From assembly GCA_029555415.1 (NCBI GenBank), contig JAKPSI010000082.1, forward strand, positions 62,001 through 126,000: a stretch of DNA of 64,000 bases. The letters are read 5' to 3'. Positions 33,431 through 41,259 of the stretch are shown here, piece by piece. The DNA is from Bacteroidota bacterium. Lineage in GTDB: Bacteria > Bacteroidota > Bacteroidia > Chitinophagales > Chitinophagaceae. The position numbers were made by a program, and so were the translations under genes. Within the stretch, counting starts at the first letter, position 1; each line of letters opens with the position of its first letter. The notes beneath the pieces are model-generated. The model had not been told where the DNA came from, made no database searches, and saw nothing but the letters and a program-made list of their open reading frames with translations.

Positions 33431-35335
33431 TTGGAAAACATCCACCAAATATTAAAACAGTACTGGGGCTTTGATACGTTCCGTCCTTTGCAGGAGGATA
33501 TCATCCGCACCGCGCTGAATAATGAAGATGCGCTGGCACTGTTGCCTACAGGTGGTGGCAAATCCCTTTGCTATCAGGTGCCGGGTATGGCCCGGCCGGG
33601 TTTATGTCTTGTCATTTCACCGCTGATCGCACTGATGAAGGACCAGGTGGATTCGCTGCGCAAAAAAGGGATCACTGCATTTGCATTGTATGCGGGCATG
33701 ACGCGTAAAGAGGTCATCAATGCATTGAAAGTAGCGGGTCAGAGTAACTGCAAATTCTTATACGTTTCTCCTGAGCGACTGGAAAGTTCATTATTCAAAG
33801 AATACCTGCCCGGTTTGGATATTAGTCTGATCGCTGTGGATGAGGCGCACTGCATTTCCCAATGGGGTTATGATTTCCGTCCGCCCTATTTACGGATCGG
33901 TGAATTGAGAAAAGAATTACCGGATGTACCGGTGCTCGCGTTAACAGCATCTGCCACTACGGAAGTGCAGGATGATATCTGCGACAGGCTGGGCTTCAAA
34001 GAAAGGAAGATCTTCAGGCAGTCGTTCGAAAGACCCCGGCTTTCTTACAGCGTATTCAAAGTGGAAGCCAAGATCACGAAGATCGCCGAGATCCTGGAAC
34101 GGGTGCCCGGCACCGCGCTTGTGTATTGCAAGAGCCGCAAGCGTTGTAAAGAGATCAGCGATCTGTTGCAACTCAGAAAAATATCCGCCAATTATTATCA
34201 TGCCGGACTGGGATCGGAAGAACGCAGCAAGCGACAACAGGACTGGATCACCAACCAAACACGTGTGATCGTCTGTACCAATGCCTTTGGTATGGGGATC
34301 GATAAACCGGATGTGCGTGTTGTGATCCATGCCGATCCGCCGGATTGTACGGAACACTATTATCAGGAAGCGGGCCGGGCGGGGCGTGATGGCAAGAATG
34401 CGTATGCGGTACTGTTGTATGAAGAAAAAGACCTGCTAGACCTGGAAGACCTGCCCAACCAGCGTTTCCCGGAGCCTGATGAGATCAGGAACGTGTATCA
34501 GGCACTGGCGAATTATTTTCAACTGCCATCAGGTGAAGGACAGGGACAATACTTTGAATTCGACCTTGCTGATTTCGTGAAGAAATTCAAACTGCAGACC
34601 TATCCGGTCATCTATGCTTTGAAAACACTGGAACAGGAAGGATGGCTTTCATTCAACGAACAGGTCTTCATTCAGGCCAGTGTTGAATTCACGGCTAACA
34701 GGGAAAGGCTGGAACAACTGGAAAATGATGAGCCGGAACTGTCGCAGTTATCCAAAGCGCTGTTGCGCACCTATGAAGGGATCTTCGACAACCCGACTTA
34801 TGTATCAGAACGATTGCTGGCTGGCCTTACGCGCCGTGATCTGGAAACGGTCCTGCAGCAACTGCGCCGTTTGCAGGAACTGGGTGTAATCGAATACCAG
34901 CCACAAAAGGATAATCCGCAGATCTATTTCATCCGCAACCGCATCCGTACAGAAGAGTTGCGGATCGATGGAAAAGCTTATATGGAGCGGAAAAAGCAGA
35001 TGGAAACGCGTATTGCGGCCATGACCACATTCATCCGCGATACAAAAACCTGCCGGAGCAAAAGCATCGGCGCATATTTCGGAGATAAGAAATTGCCTGA
35101 TTGCGGCATCTGCGACAACTGCCTGAACGCAAAGGCCACGGAGATGAACAAAGAAGAATTTGAGAAGATCCGGTTACAGATCGAAAGCGCGCTGCACTAC
35201 GGCCCTTTGCAGGCGGACACCTTACTTGCACAGCTGACAACGGTTAAAAAAGAAAAAGCCTGGAAAGTGATCGATCACCTCCAGGCTGAACAAATTATCA
35301 TGACGGACAGCAAAGGCTGGATCCGTTTGAAATGA
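33431..35335 (+). CDS. recQ: RecQ-family ATP-dependent DNA helicase
   Basis: 634 residues. It has helicase motif 0 (YWGFDTFRPLQEDII), Walker A LLPTGGGKSLCYQVP, DEAH-type box VDEAHCISQWGYDFRP, the helicase motif VLALTASATTEV, and motif VI YYQEAGRAGRDGK. The zinc-binding RQC region is seen as TCRSKSIGAYFGD and CGICDNC. After it comes a winged-helix-like end, but no HRDC domain. The start must be non-ATG: TTG at 33431 (or ATT just before), because there is no ATG between the in-frame copA stop (33386) and the Walker A motif. It is convergent with the HerA-like gene, with abutting stops (TGATCA). Confidence 0.93.
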   Translation: MENIHQILKQYWGFDTFRPLQEDIIRTALNNEDALALLPTGGGKSLCYQVPGMARPGLCLVISPLIALMKDQVDSLRKKGITAFALYAGMTRKEVINALKVAGQSNCKFLYVSPERLESSLFKEYLPGLDISLIAVDEAHCISQWGYDFRPPYLRIGELRKELPDVPVLALTASATTEVQDDICDRLGFKERKIFRQSFERPRLSYSVFKVEAKITKIAEILERVPGTALVYCKSRKRCKEISDLLQLRKISANYYHAGLGSEERSKRQQDWITNQTRVIVCTNAFGMGIDKPDVRVVIHADPPDCTEHYYQEAGRAGRDGKNAYAVLLYEEKDLLDLEDLPNQRFPEPDEIRNVYQALANYFQLPSGEGQGQYFEFDLADFVKKFKLQTYPVIYALKTLEQEGWLSFNEQVFIQASVEFTANRERLEQLENDEPELSQLSKALLRTYEGIFDNPTYVSERLLAGLTRRDLETVLQQLRRLQELGVIEYQPQKDNPQIYFIRNRIRTEELRIDGKAYMERKKQMETRIAAMTTFIRDTKTCRSKSIGAYFGDKKLPDCGICDNCLNAKATEMNKEEFEKIRLQIESALHYGPLQADTLLAQLTTVKKEKAWKVIDHLQAEQIIMTDSKGWIRLK

Positions 35336-36889
35336 TCAGAATAAACTTTTCCTTCTTCTTGTACTTCCGCCCAAACCCAATACACCCAATAAACTTCGGA
35401 CGATCTGATTACCCGCTGTACGCGTCATGCTTTTCACGATCGGGTTATCGAGTATCCCTTTTTCTTTGGCTGCGGGGCGTTTATCTTCTTTCTCTTCTTC
35501 CTGTTGCTGTTTCACTTCAGCTGCTTTCTCTTCTGCTGCATTGAGTTTTTCTGTCAGGATCTCGAAGGCACTCTTATTGTCGATCACCTGATTGTATTTC
35601 GCAGCGATCTTTGAATGAGAGATGATGTTATCGATCTCGCCATCGGTCAGGATGTCCATCCGGCTGCGCGGCGGGGCCATCATACAATGCACGAGCGGTG
35701 TCGGGATGCCCTTTTCATTCAGCATGGTCACCAGTGCTTCTCCGATACCGAGCTGGGTGATGAGGTCTTCGGTCTTATAGAATTCCGTTTCCGGATAGTT
35801 CTCTGAGGTTTGTTTGATCACTTTGCGGTCGGCCGCGGTGAACGCGCGTAACGCATGCTGCACCTTGAGTCCCAGCTGTGCCAGCACGGAAGCGGGCACA
35901 TCCATGGGGTTCTGTGTACAGAAGAAAATGCCAATGCCTTTGGAGCGTACGAGTTTGATGATGGTCTCGATCTGCTGCAGCAAGGCGTCACTGGCTTCCT
36001 GGAAGATCAGATGGGCCTCATCGATGAAAAGGACCAGTTTGGGTTTGTCGATATCACCTTCTTCCGGACTGGTGGCATAGAGTTCGGCCAGCAGCTGGAG
36101 CATGAAGGTGGAAAAGAGTTTGGGGCGGTCCTGCAGATCGGTCACACGAACGATGGAGATCATACCGCGACCGTCATCGCCGATGCGCAGCAGATCATCC
36201 ACTTCAAAACTTTTTTCTCCAAAAAAAACATCGGCTCCCTGTTGCTGCAGTTCGATCACTTTCCGCAAGATGGTGCCGGTGGAAGTGGTCGATATTTTTC
36301 CATAAGTTTTTTCAAGTTCGGCTTTCCCTTCATCACTGACATATTGCAACACTTTGATGAAGTCCTTCAGATCGAGCAACGGCAACTTCGTATCATCACA
36401 GAATTTGAAGATCATGGAAACGAAGCCGCCCTGAGTATCATTCAGGCCCAGGATCTTGGAAAGCAGGACCGGGCCGAATTCACTGACAGTGGCACGCAGT
36501 CTTGTCCCTTTCTGATTACTGAGTGTGAGCAGTTCGGCGGGATAGGCGGCGGGAGTATAATTGACATTGAGTTGCTGACAGCGGTCCTTGATCTTATCGT
36601 TGATCGTTCCTGCCGCGGCGATACCACTGAGGTCTCCTTTGATATCCATGAGCAGTACCGGCACACTGGCATCGCTCAATCCTTCGCTGAGCATTTGCAG
36701 GGTTTTGGTCTTACCGGTTCCGGTCGCACCGGCGATCAGGCCATGGCGGTTCATCGTCTTGAGCGGGATACTGACATCAGCACCCGGAACGACTTTACCA
36801 TCGAGTACCGCCCCTCCTATTTTGAAACTTTCGCCTTTGAAAGTGTATCCTTCCTTTACCGCCGCTGAAAATTTTTCAATATCTGCCAT
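35336..36889 (-). CDS. HerA-like (YjgR/DUF853) ATPase
   Basis: 517 residues. Walker A is AGATGTGKTKTLQML (about 52-66) and Walker B KPKLVLFIDEAHLIF (about 285-299), in an ATPase of the HerA/VirB4 FtsK-like group. VPVLLMDIKGDLSGIAA (about 77) is a hallmark of the DUF853/YjgR family. The C-terminal part (about 440-517) is a charged coiled coil (KLNAAEEKAAEVKQQQEEEK) followed by a basic end. Members are predicted DNA-translocating or nucleotide-handling ATPases with poorly known function. Converges on recQ. Confidence 0.85.
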   Translation of the reverse strand: MADIEKFSAAVKEGYTFKGESFKIGGAVLDGKVVPGADVSIPLKTMNRHGLIAGATGTGKTKTLQMLSEGLSDASVPVLLMDIKGDLSGIAAAGTINDKIKDRCQQLNVNYTPAAYPAELLTLSNQKGTRLRATVSEFGPVLLSKILGLNDTQGGFVSMIFKFCDDTKLPLLDLKDFIKVLQYVSDEGKAELEKTYGKISTTSTGTILRKVIELQQQGADVFFGEKSFEVDDLLRIGDDGRGMISIVRVTDLQDRPKLFSTFMLQLLAELYATSPEEGDIDKPKLVLFIDEAHLIFQEASDALLQQIETIIKLVRSKGIGIFFCTQNPMDVPASVLAQLGLKVQHALRAFTAADRKVIKQTSENYPETEFYKTEDLITQLGIGEALVTMLNEKGIPTPLVHCMMAPPRSRMDILTDGEIDNIISHSKIAAKYNQVIDNKSAFEILTEKLNAAEEKAAEVKQQQEEEKEDKRPAAKEKGILDNPIVKSMTRTAGNQIVRSLLGVLGLGGSTRRRKSLF

Positions 36890-37060
36890 GGAAAATGTTT
36901 TGCCGAAAGTTACATAAATGCATGAAAATGAAAGCTAATGTATGTCCGGATAACAAACACATAACTGATCAAGGGGGTGCCTGAAAATAATTTATCCCTT
37001 TTAAATACTTTTTTATTGTTTATCAATAAATTTTTATATTTTAGCGACAAATTAAAGAAT

Positions 37061-37786
37061 ATGAAGATCATCAAATGGTGGGTTGACCGTTTTGCGATCG
37101 GCGGCCTGATGCTGGGTTCTTTGTTCAGCACGCTTACAGGGATCCTCCTCCTTTTATATGCTGTTTTTTTCATTGACCCCTACATCAAAACAGGAAAGAA
37201 CAACACTTTCGGGATCAGCGAATTTCAGAACGGGATACCGGTTCAGGTGAAGATGCCGTCTTACAAGACCTGGACAGCTGCAATACCTTATCCTGACAGT
37301 TCAGGAACAGGACGGATATTTCTGAATACCGCTGCAGGTCCTTTAAGAAATGGCGCGACTGTTACAACAGGGCAGTTTGATACAGGTACATTATATGTTA
37401 CTACTACAGACAGAATGCAGCGCTTCTTATTATTGCTGCCAGCGATCCTGAAAGTGCTGACCTTCTCATTCGTAGCATGGCAGATCGCGGTGTTATTGAG
37501 CACGGTGAGGGCCGGCGAATCATTCAGCACCGAGAACAACAAGCGTTTATTGCGGTCTGGCTGGCTGATCTTAGGCATTTACCTGTTCTTGACTGTCTAT
37601 GAAATATTCTATCAACCTTTTGGGGCATATACGATGCATACCTTTTCAGGAGAAAGGGTAACTGATATCTATCCGGATCAGCAGGTCAGCTTCAGCTGGC
37701 TGGTAGCAGGTTGTATCTTTATCATTCTTTCATTGGCCTTCCGCAAAGGCGAAACCTTACAACAGGAACAGGACCTGACCGTTTAA
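37061..37786 (+). CDS. DUF2975-type membrane protein
   Basis: 241 residues from ATG 37061 (MKIIKWWVDRFAIGGLMLGS). Four predicted membrane helices (about 14-36, 118-142, 168-188 and 215-235) with a large extracytoplasmic loop after the first. This layout, followed by a tiny XRE regulator one base after the stop, is the common DUF2975-YozG arrangement. Function unknown; the pair may act as a membrane sensor plus regulator. An AT-rich leader (TTG at 37016 and TATATTTT at 37035) is a weak promoter candidate. Confidence 0.72.
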   Translation: MKIIKWWVDRFAIGGLMLGSLFSTLTGILLLLYAVFFIDPYIKTGKNNTFGISEFQNGIPVQVKMPSYKTWTAAIPYPDSSGTGRIFLNTAAGPLRNGATVTTGQFDTGTLYVTTTDRMQRFLLLLPAILKVLTFSFVAWQIAVLLSTVRAGESFSTENNKRLLRSGWLILGIYLFLTVYEIFYQPFGAYTMHTFSGERVTDIYPDQQVSFSWLVAGCIFIILSLAFRKGETLQQEQDLTV

Positions 37787-37787
37787 T

Positions 37788-38021
37788 ATGCCTATAGTCG
37801 TCAACCTTGATGTTATGCTGGCCCGGCGCAAGATGTCGCTCACCGAATTAAGTGAGCGCGTGGGCATCACCATGGCCAACCTCAGTATCCTGAAAAGCGG
37901 TAAAGCAAAAGCCGTGCGTTTCTCCACCCTGGAAGAGATCTGTAAAGTACTGGAATGTCAGCCGGGTGATCTGCTGGAGTATATGAATGAGAAAGAATTT
38001 AAGAAGCTGATGGGGTCATAA
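37788..38021 (+). CDS. XRE-family (YozG-like) small regulator
   Basis: 77 residues, almost entirely one Cro/C1-type helix-turn-helix (LDVMLARRKMSLTELSERVG, then NLSILKSGKAKAVRFSTLEE, then ICKVLECQPGDLLEY). The strong ending CQPGDLLEY is typical of YozG-like partners of DUF2975. It starts one base after the membrane gene, so they are cotranscribed and translationally coupled. It overlaps the tail of the converging groES-like gene by 6 bases. Confidence 0.85.
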   Translation: MPIVVNLDVMLARRKMSLTELSERVGITMANLSILKSGKAKAVRFSTLEEICKVLECQPGDLLEYMNEKEFKKLMGS

Positions 38022-38387
38022 CTCTTCTTCCCTTTCCAGCATGAGGATGGCTCCCTGCGGGACGATGAAGTATTTCTCACCTTCATACATCACTTCCGTG
38101 GCACCGCTGACCAGAAAAATGGCCAGATCACCTTCTTTGGCCTGCAGGGGCACATATTTCACTTTTTCGTCCTCCCCCTTCCAGGCTTCATCCTCTACGG
38201 GCATGGGAATGGCATAACCCGGACCTGTTTTGATCACATAACCCTGTTGTACTTTTTCCCTTTCCTGTACGCCGGGCGGCAGATAGAGGCCACTGGCCGT
38301 TCTTTCATCCGGACGGGTGGGTTTGATCAGCATTCGGTCGCCGATCACAATAAGTTTTTTGAGGCGATTATCAGGTGTGATATGCAT
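38016..38387 (-). CDS. GroES-like (Cpn10) protein without a GroEL partner
   Basis: 123 residues. It has the Cpn10 beta-barrel pattern (LIVIGDRMLIKPTRPDERTASGL, then REKVQQGYVIKTGPG, then AKEGDLAIFLVSGATEVMYE, then KYFIVPQGAILMLE). The usual GroES mobile loop (residues near 16-35) is GLYLPPGVQER. Normal GroES is about 97 residues; this one has about 25 extra, mainly between the second and third blocks (YAIPMPVEDEAWKGEDEKVK). It is a divergent paralog. The canonical groES-groEL pair is not in this window. Confidence 0.78.
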   Translation of the reverse strand: MHITPDNRLKKLIVIGDRMLIKPTRPDERTASGLYLPPGVQEREKVQQGYVIKTGPGYAIPMPVEDEAWKGEDEKVKYVPLQAKEGDLAIFLVSGATEVMYEGEKYFIVPQGAILMLEREEEL

Positions 38388-38411
38388 GGCACAGTTTTTA
38401 TACTACACTTA

Positions 38412-38419
38412 CAAAATTA
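38412..38419 (-). promoter_or_regulatory. Predicted -7 box of the groES-like gene
   Basis: The minus strand reads TAATTTTG, a full match to TAnnTTTG, 25 bases before the ATG. Confidence 0.42.
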
Positions 38420-38526
38420 AGCCGCAATGGAGCCTGAGGATCACGCTTTTAACAAAAAATTTCGCCCCGTTCCTTTCTGGCACCAAATGCTTTAACTTTA
38501 TTTGTCACCAATATAATACACCTACC

Positions 38527-39222
38527 ATGGATACAAAGAAACCCAAGGTCCTGTTATGCGAGGATGATCCGAATTTAGGGACCGTACTGAAGAATTATCT
38601 GGAACTGAACGATTATGATGTGACCCTGGAAAGGGATGGCCGTCTCGGACTGGCTGCTTTCCAGCGTGAGAAATTCGAACTGTGCCTGCTGGACGTTATG
38701 ATGCCCAATATGGATGGCTTTACATTGGCGGAAGAGATCCGCGATGTGGATCCCGATATTCCGCTGTTCTTCCTGAGTGCCAAGACCATGAAAGAAGACA
38801 TCATCCAGGGATATAAACTGGGTGCGGATGATTATATCACCAAACCTTTCGACAGTGAAGTACTGCTGCTGAAGATCAAAGCGATCCTGAAGCGCAATGA
38901 AGAATTGAATAAGGAAAGTGAGAATAAGGAATTCACGCTCTCTTCTTACCACTTCAATCCAAAGCTGCGTCAGCTGACGCATAACGGCATCACACAAACG
39001 CTTTCACCGAAAGAGAATGAGTTGCTGAAAATGCTGGCCGAACACCTGAATGATCTGCTGCCGCGCGAACAGGCGCTGAAGAAGATCTGGGGCAGTGATA
39101 CATATTTCAACGGCCGCAGTATGGATGTGTACATCGCGAAGCTCCGTAAGTACCTGAAAGATGACGAGAAGATCGAGATCGTGAATATTCACGGTAATGG
39201 CTTCCGCCTCGTGGTACAATAA
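38527..39222 (+). CDS. OmpR-family response regulator (RprY-like)
   Basis: 231 residues from ATG 38527. N-terminal receiver: acidic pair CEDDPNLG, phosphoacceptor Asp in LLDVMMPNMDG, Thr/Ser in LFFLSAKTM, Lys in DDYITKPFDSE. C-terminal winged helix DNA-binding domain (about 128-231) with TLSPKENELLKMLAEH and RSMDVYIAKLRKYLKDDE, as in OmpR/PhoB. It resembles RprY of Bacteroides. The sensor kinase is not adjacent (no histidine kinase in this window). Strong terminator immediately after. Confidence 0.93.
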   Translation: MDTKKPKVLLCEDDPNLGTVLKNYLELNDYDVTLERDGRLGLAAFQREKFELCLLDVMMPNMDGFTLAEEIRDVDPDIPLFFLSAKTMKEDIIQGYKLGADDYITKPFDSEVLLLKIKAILKRNEELNKESENKEFTLSSYHFNPKLRQLTHNGITQTLSPKENELLKMLAEHLNDLLPREQALKKIWGSDTYFNGRSMDVYIAKLRKYLKDDEKIEIVNIHGNGFRLVVQ

Positions 39223-39244
39223 GAAATTTGAACAGATTTTACAG

Positions 39245-39271
39245 ATCCCGGCCGAAGCGCCGGGATTTTTT
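39245..39271 (+). terminator. Intrinsic terminator of the response-regulator gene
   Basis: The 8-bp stem ATCCCGGC / GCCGGGAT (loop CGAAGC) is followed by six T. It lies 22 bases after the stop and touches the end of the opposing lipoprotein gene. Confidence 0.85.
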
Positions 39272-39635
39272 ATGGCCTTGCTTTGGCATCAAGGATCTTC
39301 AGATGGGGATAGGTAAGTCCCATTGTGTTACAGGCGAATTCTTCTGATACCGGAATTTTCGTTACGCTCACATATAATTTCTGGCCGGTCACATTTAAAC
39401 TTGATTGCAATGACTGACCAACATAGGTCAGGTCTTCAGCACTGGTGACCATACGGATCCTTGCACTGTCTTCCGAGAATTCCAGCACAGGGCGGTTGCA
39501 ACTCAGGTCACTGTTGGTCACCACTGTTGCCTTAAAATAATAGATCTGGTAAGGCATGGGGCAATCGCAGATGCGTCCTTTGTTACAGGCCATGCCGGCG
39601 ATCATGAAAACGGATATGATAAGAACACGTAACAT
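39270..39635 (-). CDS. Lipoprotein of unknown function
   Basis: 121 residues from ATG 39635; an ATG five codons earlier is also possible. Signal peptide with a lipobox (VFMIAGMAC). The mature part starts NKGRICDCPMPYQIYYFKAT and carries several Cys (CDC, SCNRP, ACNTM), so it may be disulfide-bonded outside the cytoplasm. No domain recognised. It is next to ruvB (37 bases downstream of its start side) on the same strand, possibly cotranscribed. Confidence 0.65.
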   Translation of the reverse strand: MLRVLIISVFMIAGMACNKGRICDCPMPYQIYYFKATVVTNSDLSCNRPVLEFSEDSARIRMVTSAEDLTYVGQSLQSSLNVTGQKLYVSVTKIPVSEEFACNTMGLTYPHLKILDAKARP

Positions 39636-39671
39636 ACAATAAGAAGACATTTTTCCGGCGATGTTCGCTGC

Positions 39672-40703
39672 TCACCAGAGTCCGCCCTGGGAACCGGGAT
39701 GATCTCGTTTCTTGCCCAGGTGTTCGTAAGCCTTCGCTGTCACTTCACGCCCCCGGGGGGTACGCTGCAGGAATCCTTCCTGGATCAGGAAAGGTTCGTA
39801 AACTTCTTCAATAGTGCCAGATTCCTCCCCTACAGCGGTGGCGATTGTGGTGATCCCAACGGGTCCGCCTTTGAATTTATCGATGATGGTGAGCAGGATG
39901 CGGTTGTCCATGTCATCCAGTCCGTATTCATCCACATTCAGTGCTTTGAGTGAATGCTGGGTAATGCCCAGGTCGATGATACCATCATTGAGTACCTGCG
40001 CGAAGTCACGTACCCGCCGTAACAAGCCATTGGCGATACGGGGTGTACCGCGGCTTCTGCGGGAGATCTCTCCGATCGCGTCGGAAGAAATTTCAGTACC
40101 AAGGATACCGGCTGAACGTTTGATGATGCCGCCCAGCGTTGCAGCGGTATAATATTCGAGCCTTGATTTGATCGCAAAACGGGAAAGCAATGGTGCTGTA
40201 AGTAATCCGCTTCTTGTGGTAGCACCGATCAGTGTAAAAGGGTTCAGGTTGATCTGGATGCTGCGCGCATTGGGACCGGAGTCGATCATGATATCGATGC
40301 GATAGTCTTCCATGGCGGCATACAGATATTCTTCCACAACCGTACTGAGCCGGTGGATCTCATCGATGAACAGTACATCACGGGGTTCAAGGTTCGTGAG
40401 TAGTCCGGCCAGGTCACCCGGCTTTTCGATCACCGGGCCTGAGGTCTCTTTGATATTCACCCCCAGCTCATTGGCTACGATCCGGGAAAGGGTTGTTTTT
40501 CCGAGTCCGGGAGGGCCGTGGAAGAGCACATGATCAAGTGCTTCACCCCTGATGCTGGCGGCCTTGATGAAGATGCGGAGGTTCTCGATGGTCTGGGCCT
40601 GCCCTTCAAAATCACTGATCTGTGTGGGGCGGATGCTGTTCTCGAATTCCTTTTCGGCAGCGCTCAGCGGCAGATCATCCTTATGTAAATCGGGGTTGGC
40701 CAT
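39672..40703 (-). CDS. ruvB: Holliday junction helicase RuvB
   Basis: 343 residues. The N-terminal segment ends in [20 protein letters not shown], followed by Walker [16 protein letters not shown], Walker [13 protein letters not shown], sensor I region [18 protein letters not shown], and the RuvB winged-helix C-terminus ([20 protein letters not shown]). It is the AAA+ motor that, with RuvA, drives branch migration. Neither ruvA nor ruvC is adjacent. The start is close to, and divergent from, the MarR gene, with no promoter consensus visible. Confidence 0.96.
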   Translation of the reverse strand: MANPDLHKDDLPLSAAEKEFENSIRPTQISDFEGQAQTIENLRIFIKAASIRGEALDHVLFHGPPGLGKTTLSRIVANELGVNIKETSGPVIEKPGDLAGLLTNLEPRDVLFIDEIHRLSTVVEEYLYAAMEDYRIDIMIDSGPNARSIQINLNPFTLIGATTRSGLLTAPLLSRFAIKSRLEYYTAATLGGIIKRSAGILGTEISSDAIGEISRRSRGTPRIANGLLRRVRDFAQVLNDGIIDLGITQHSLKALNVDEYGLDDMDNRILLTIIDKFKGGPVGITTIATAVGEESGTIEEVYEPFLIQEGFLQRTPRGREVTAKAYEHLGKKRDHPGSQGGLW

Positions 40704-40743
40704 ACGTAAAAATAATTATTCCGGTCGGGAAGCCCCTGAAAAA

Positions 40744-40763
40744 TATATTTGTACATACAAACA
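40744..40763 (+). promoter_or_regulatory. marR promoter -7 box overlapping a palindromic operator
   Basis: TATATTTG (40744-40751) matches TAnnTTTG, and the perfect palindrome TTTGTA-CA-TACAAA (40748-40761) overlaps it. A regulator bound here would block RNA polymerase. The same palindrome recurs at 41227-41240, before the target gene. Confidence 0.68.
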
Positions 40764-40783
40764 AAAAATATTTTCTTTGTGGC

Positions 40784-41209
40784 GTGAAGACAAGTGAAAG
40801 CAAATATTGCAAGTGTCTGTATTTTACCGCCAATGCCCTGGCGCGTAAGGTGGAGAAGCTGGCGCAGGAGAGCTGGAGCAAGGTGGACCTCTCTCCCAGT
40901 CACGCCTATTTGCTGATGCTTGCCCTTGAAGAACCCGGTTTACAACCCGGTATGATCGCGGACCAGCTGCAATTACAGCCCAGCACGATCACCCGGCTGA
41001 TCGAAAAACTGGAGGACAAGAAATTGCTGATCCGTGTAACGGAAGGAAAAGCCACGAATGTGTACCCCACCGCCCGTGCAAAAGATATGCTCCCTAAACT
41101 GAAAGAATGTCTGCATGATTTTTATAATAAGTATTCCGCGATCCTGGGAAAGGATGAAAGCGGTAAACTGGTACAGTCGATGAGCAAAGTGGCCGATAAA
41201 CTCCCCTGA
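40784..41209 (+). CDS. MarR-family transcriptional regulator
   Basis: 141 residues from GTG 40784; an open frame that extends upstream into ruvB is rejected. Winged-helix MarR fold: QPGMIADQLQLQPSTITRLI (recognition helix) and wing LIRVTEGKATNVYPTARAKD. A CXC pair near the N-terminus (KYCKCLYFTANALAR) could act as a redox switch. It is encoded immediately upstream of two oxidoreductase genes. Its own promoter and the promoter of the next gene carry nearly identical 17-bp palindromic sites, consistent with autoregulation and repression of that operon. Confidence 0.87.
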   Translation: MKTSESKYCKCLYFTANALARKVEKLAQESWSKVDLSPSHAYLLMLALEEPGLQPGMIADQLQLQPSTITRLIEKLEDKKLLIRVTEGKATNVYPTARAKDMLPKLKECLHDFYNKYSAILGKDESGKLVQSMSKVADKLP

Positions 41210-41225
41210 TTTTTTTTAACCAATC

Positions 41226-41242
41226 ATTTGTATATACAAACA
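41226..41242 (+). promoter_or_regulatory. Palindromic operator before the NmrA-like gene
   Basis: TTTGTA-TA-TACAAA (41227-41240) is perfectly palindromic and sits in an ATTTGTAnATACAAACA 17-mer that differs from the copy at 40747-40763 by one base. It lies 20 bases before the start of the NmrA-like gene and is the likely site of the MarR protein. Confidence 0.68.
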
Positions 41243-41259
41243 TTAAAAACAACAACAAC

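Noticed and set aside
33386-33433. Possible copA-recQ fusion by stop-codon read-through, since both are in the same frame
   Set aside because: A proper TGA ends copA at its family length, and one in three adjacent pairs is in frame by chance.
35855-36868. 337-codon plus-strand open frame opposite the HerA-like gene
   Set aside because: Composition rich in His/Phe/Gln is typical of a complementary-strand artefact; the minus strand has Walker A and B motifs.
40622-40783. Upstream extension of the MarR reading frame into ruvB
   Set aside because: It overlaps the ruvB start and the palindromic operator; GTG 40784 gives a normal-length MarR.
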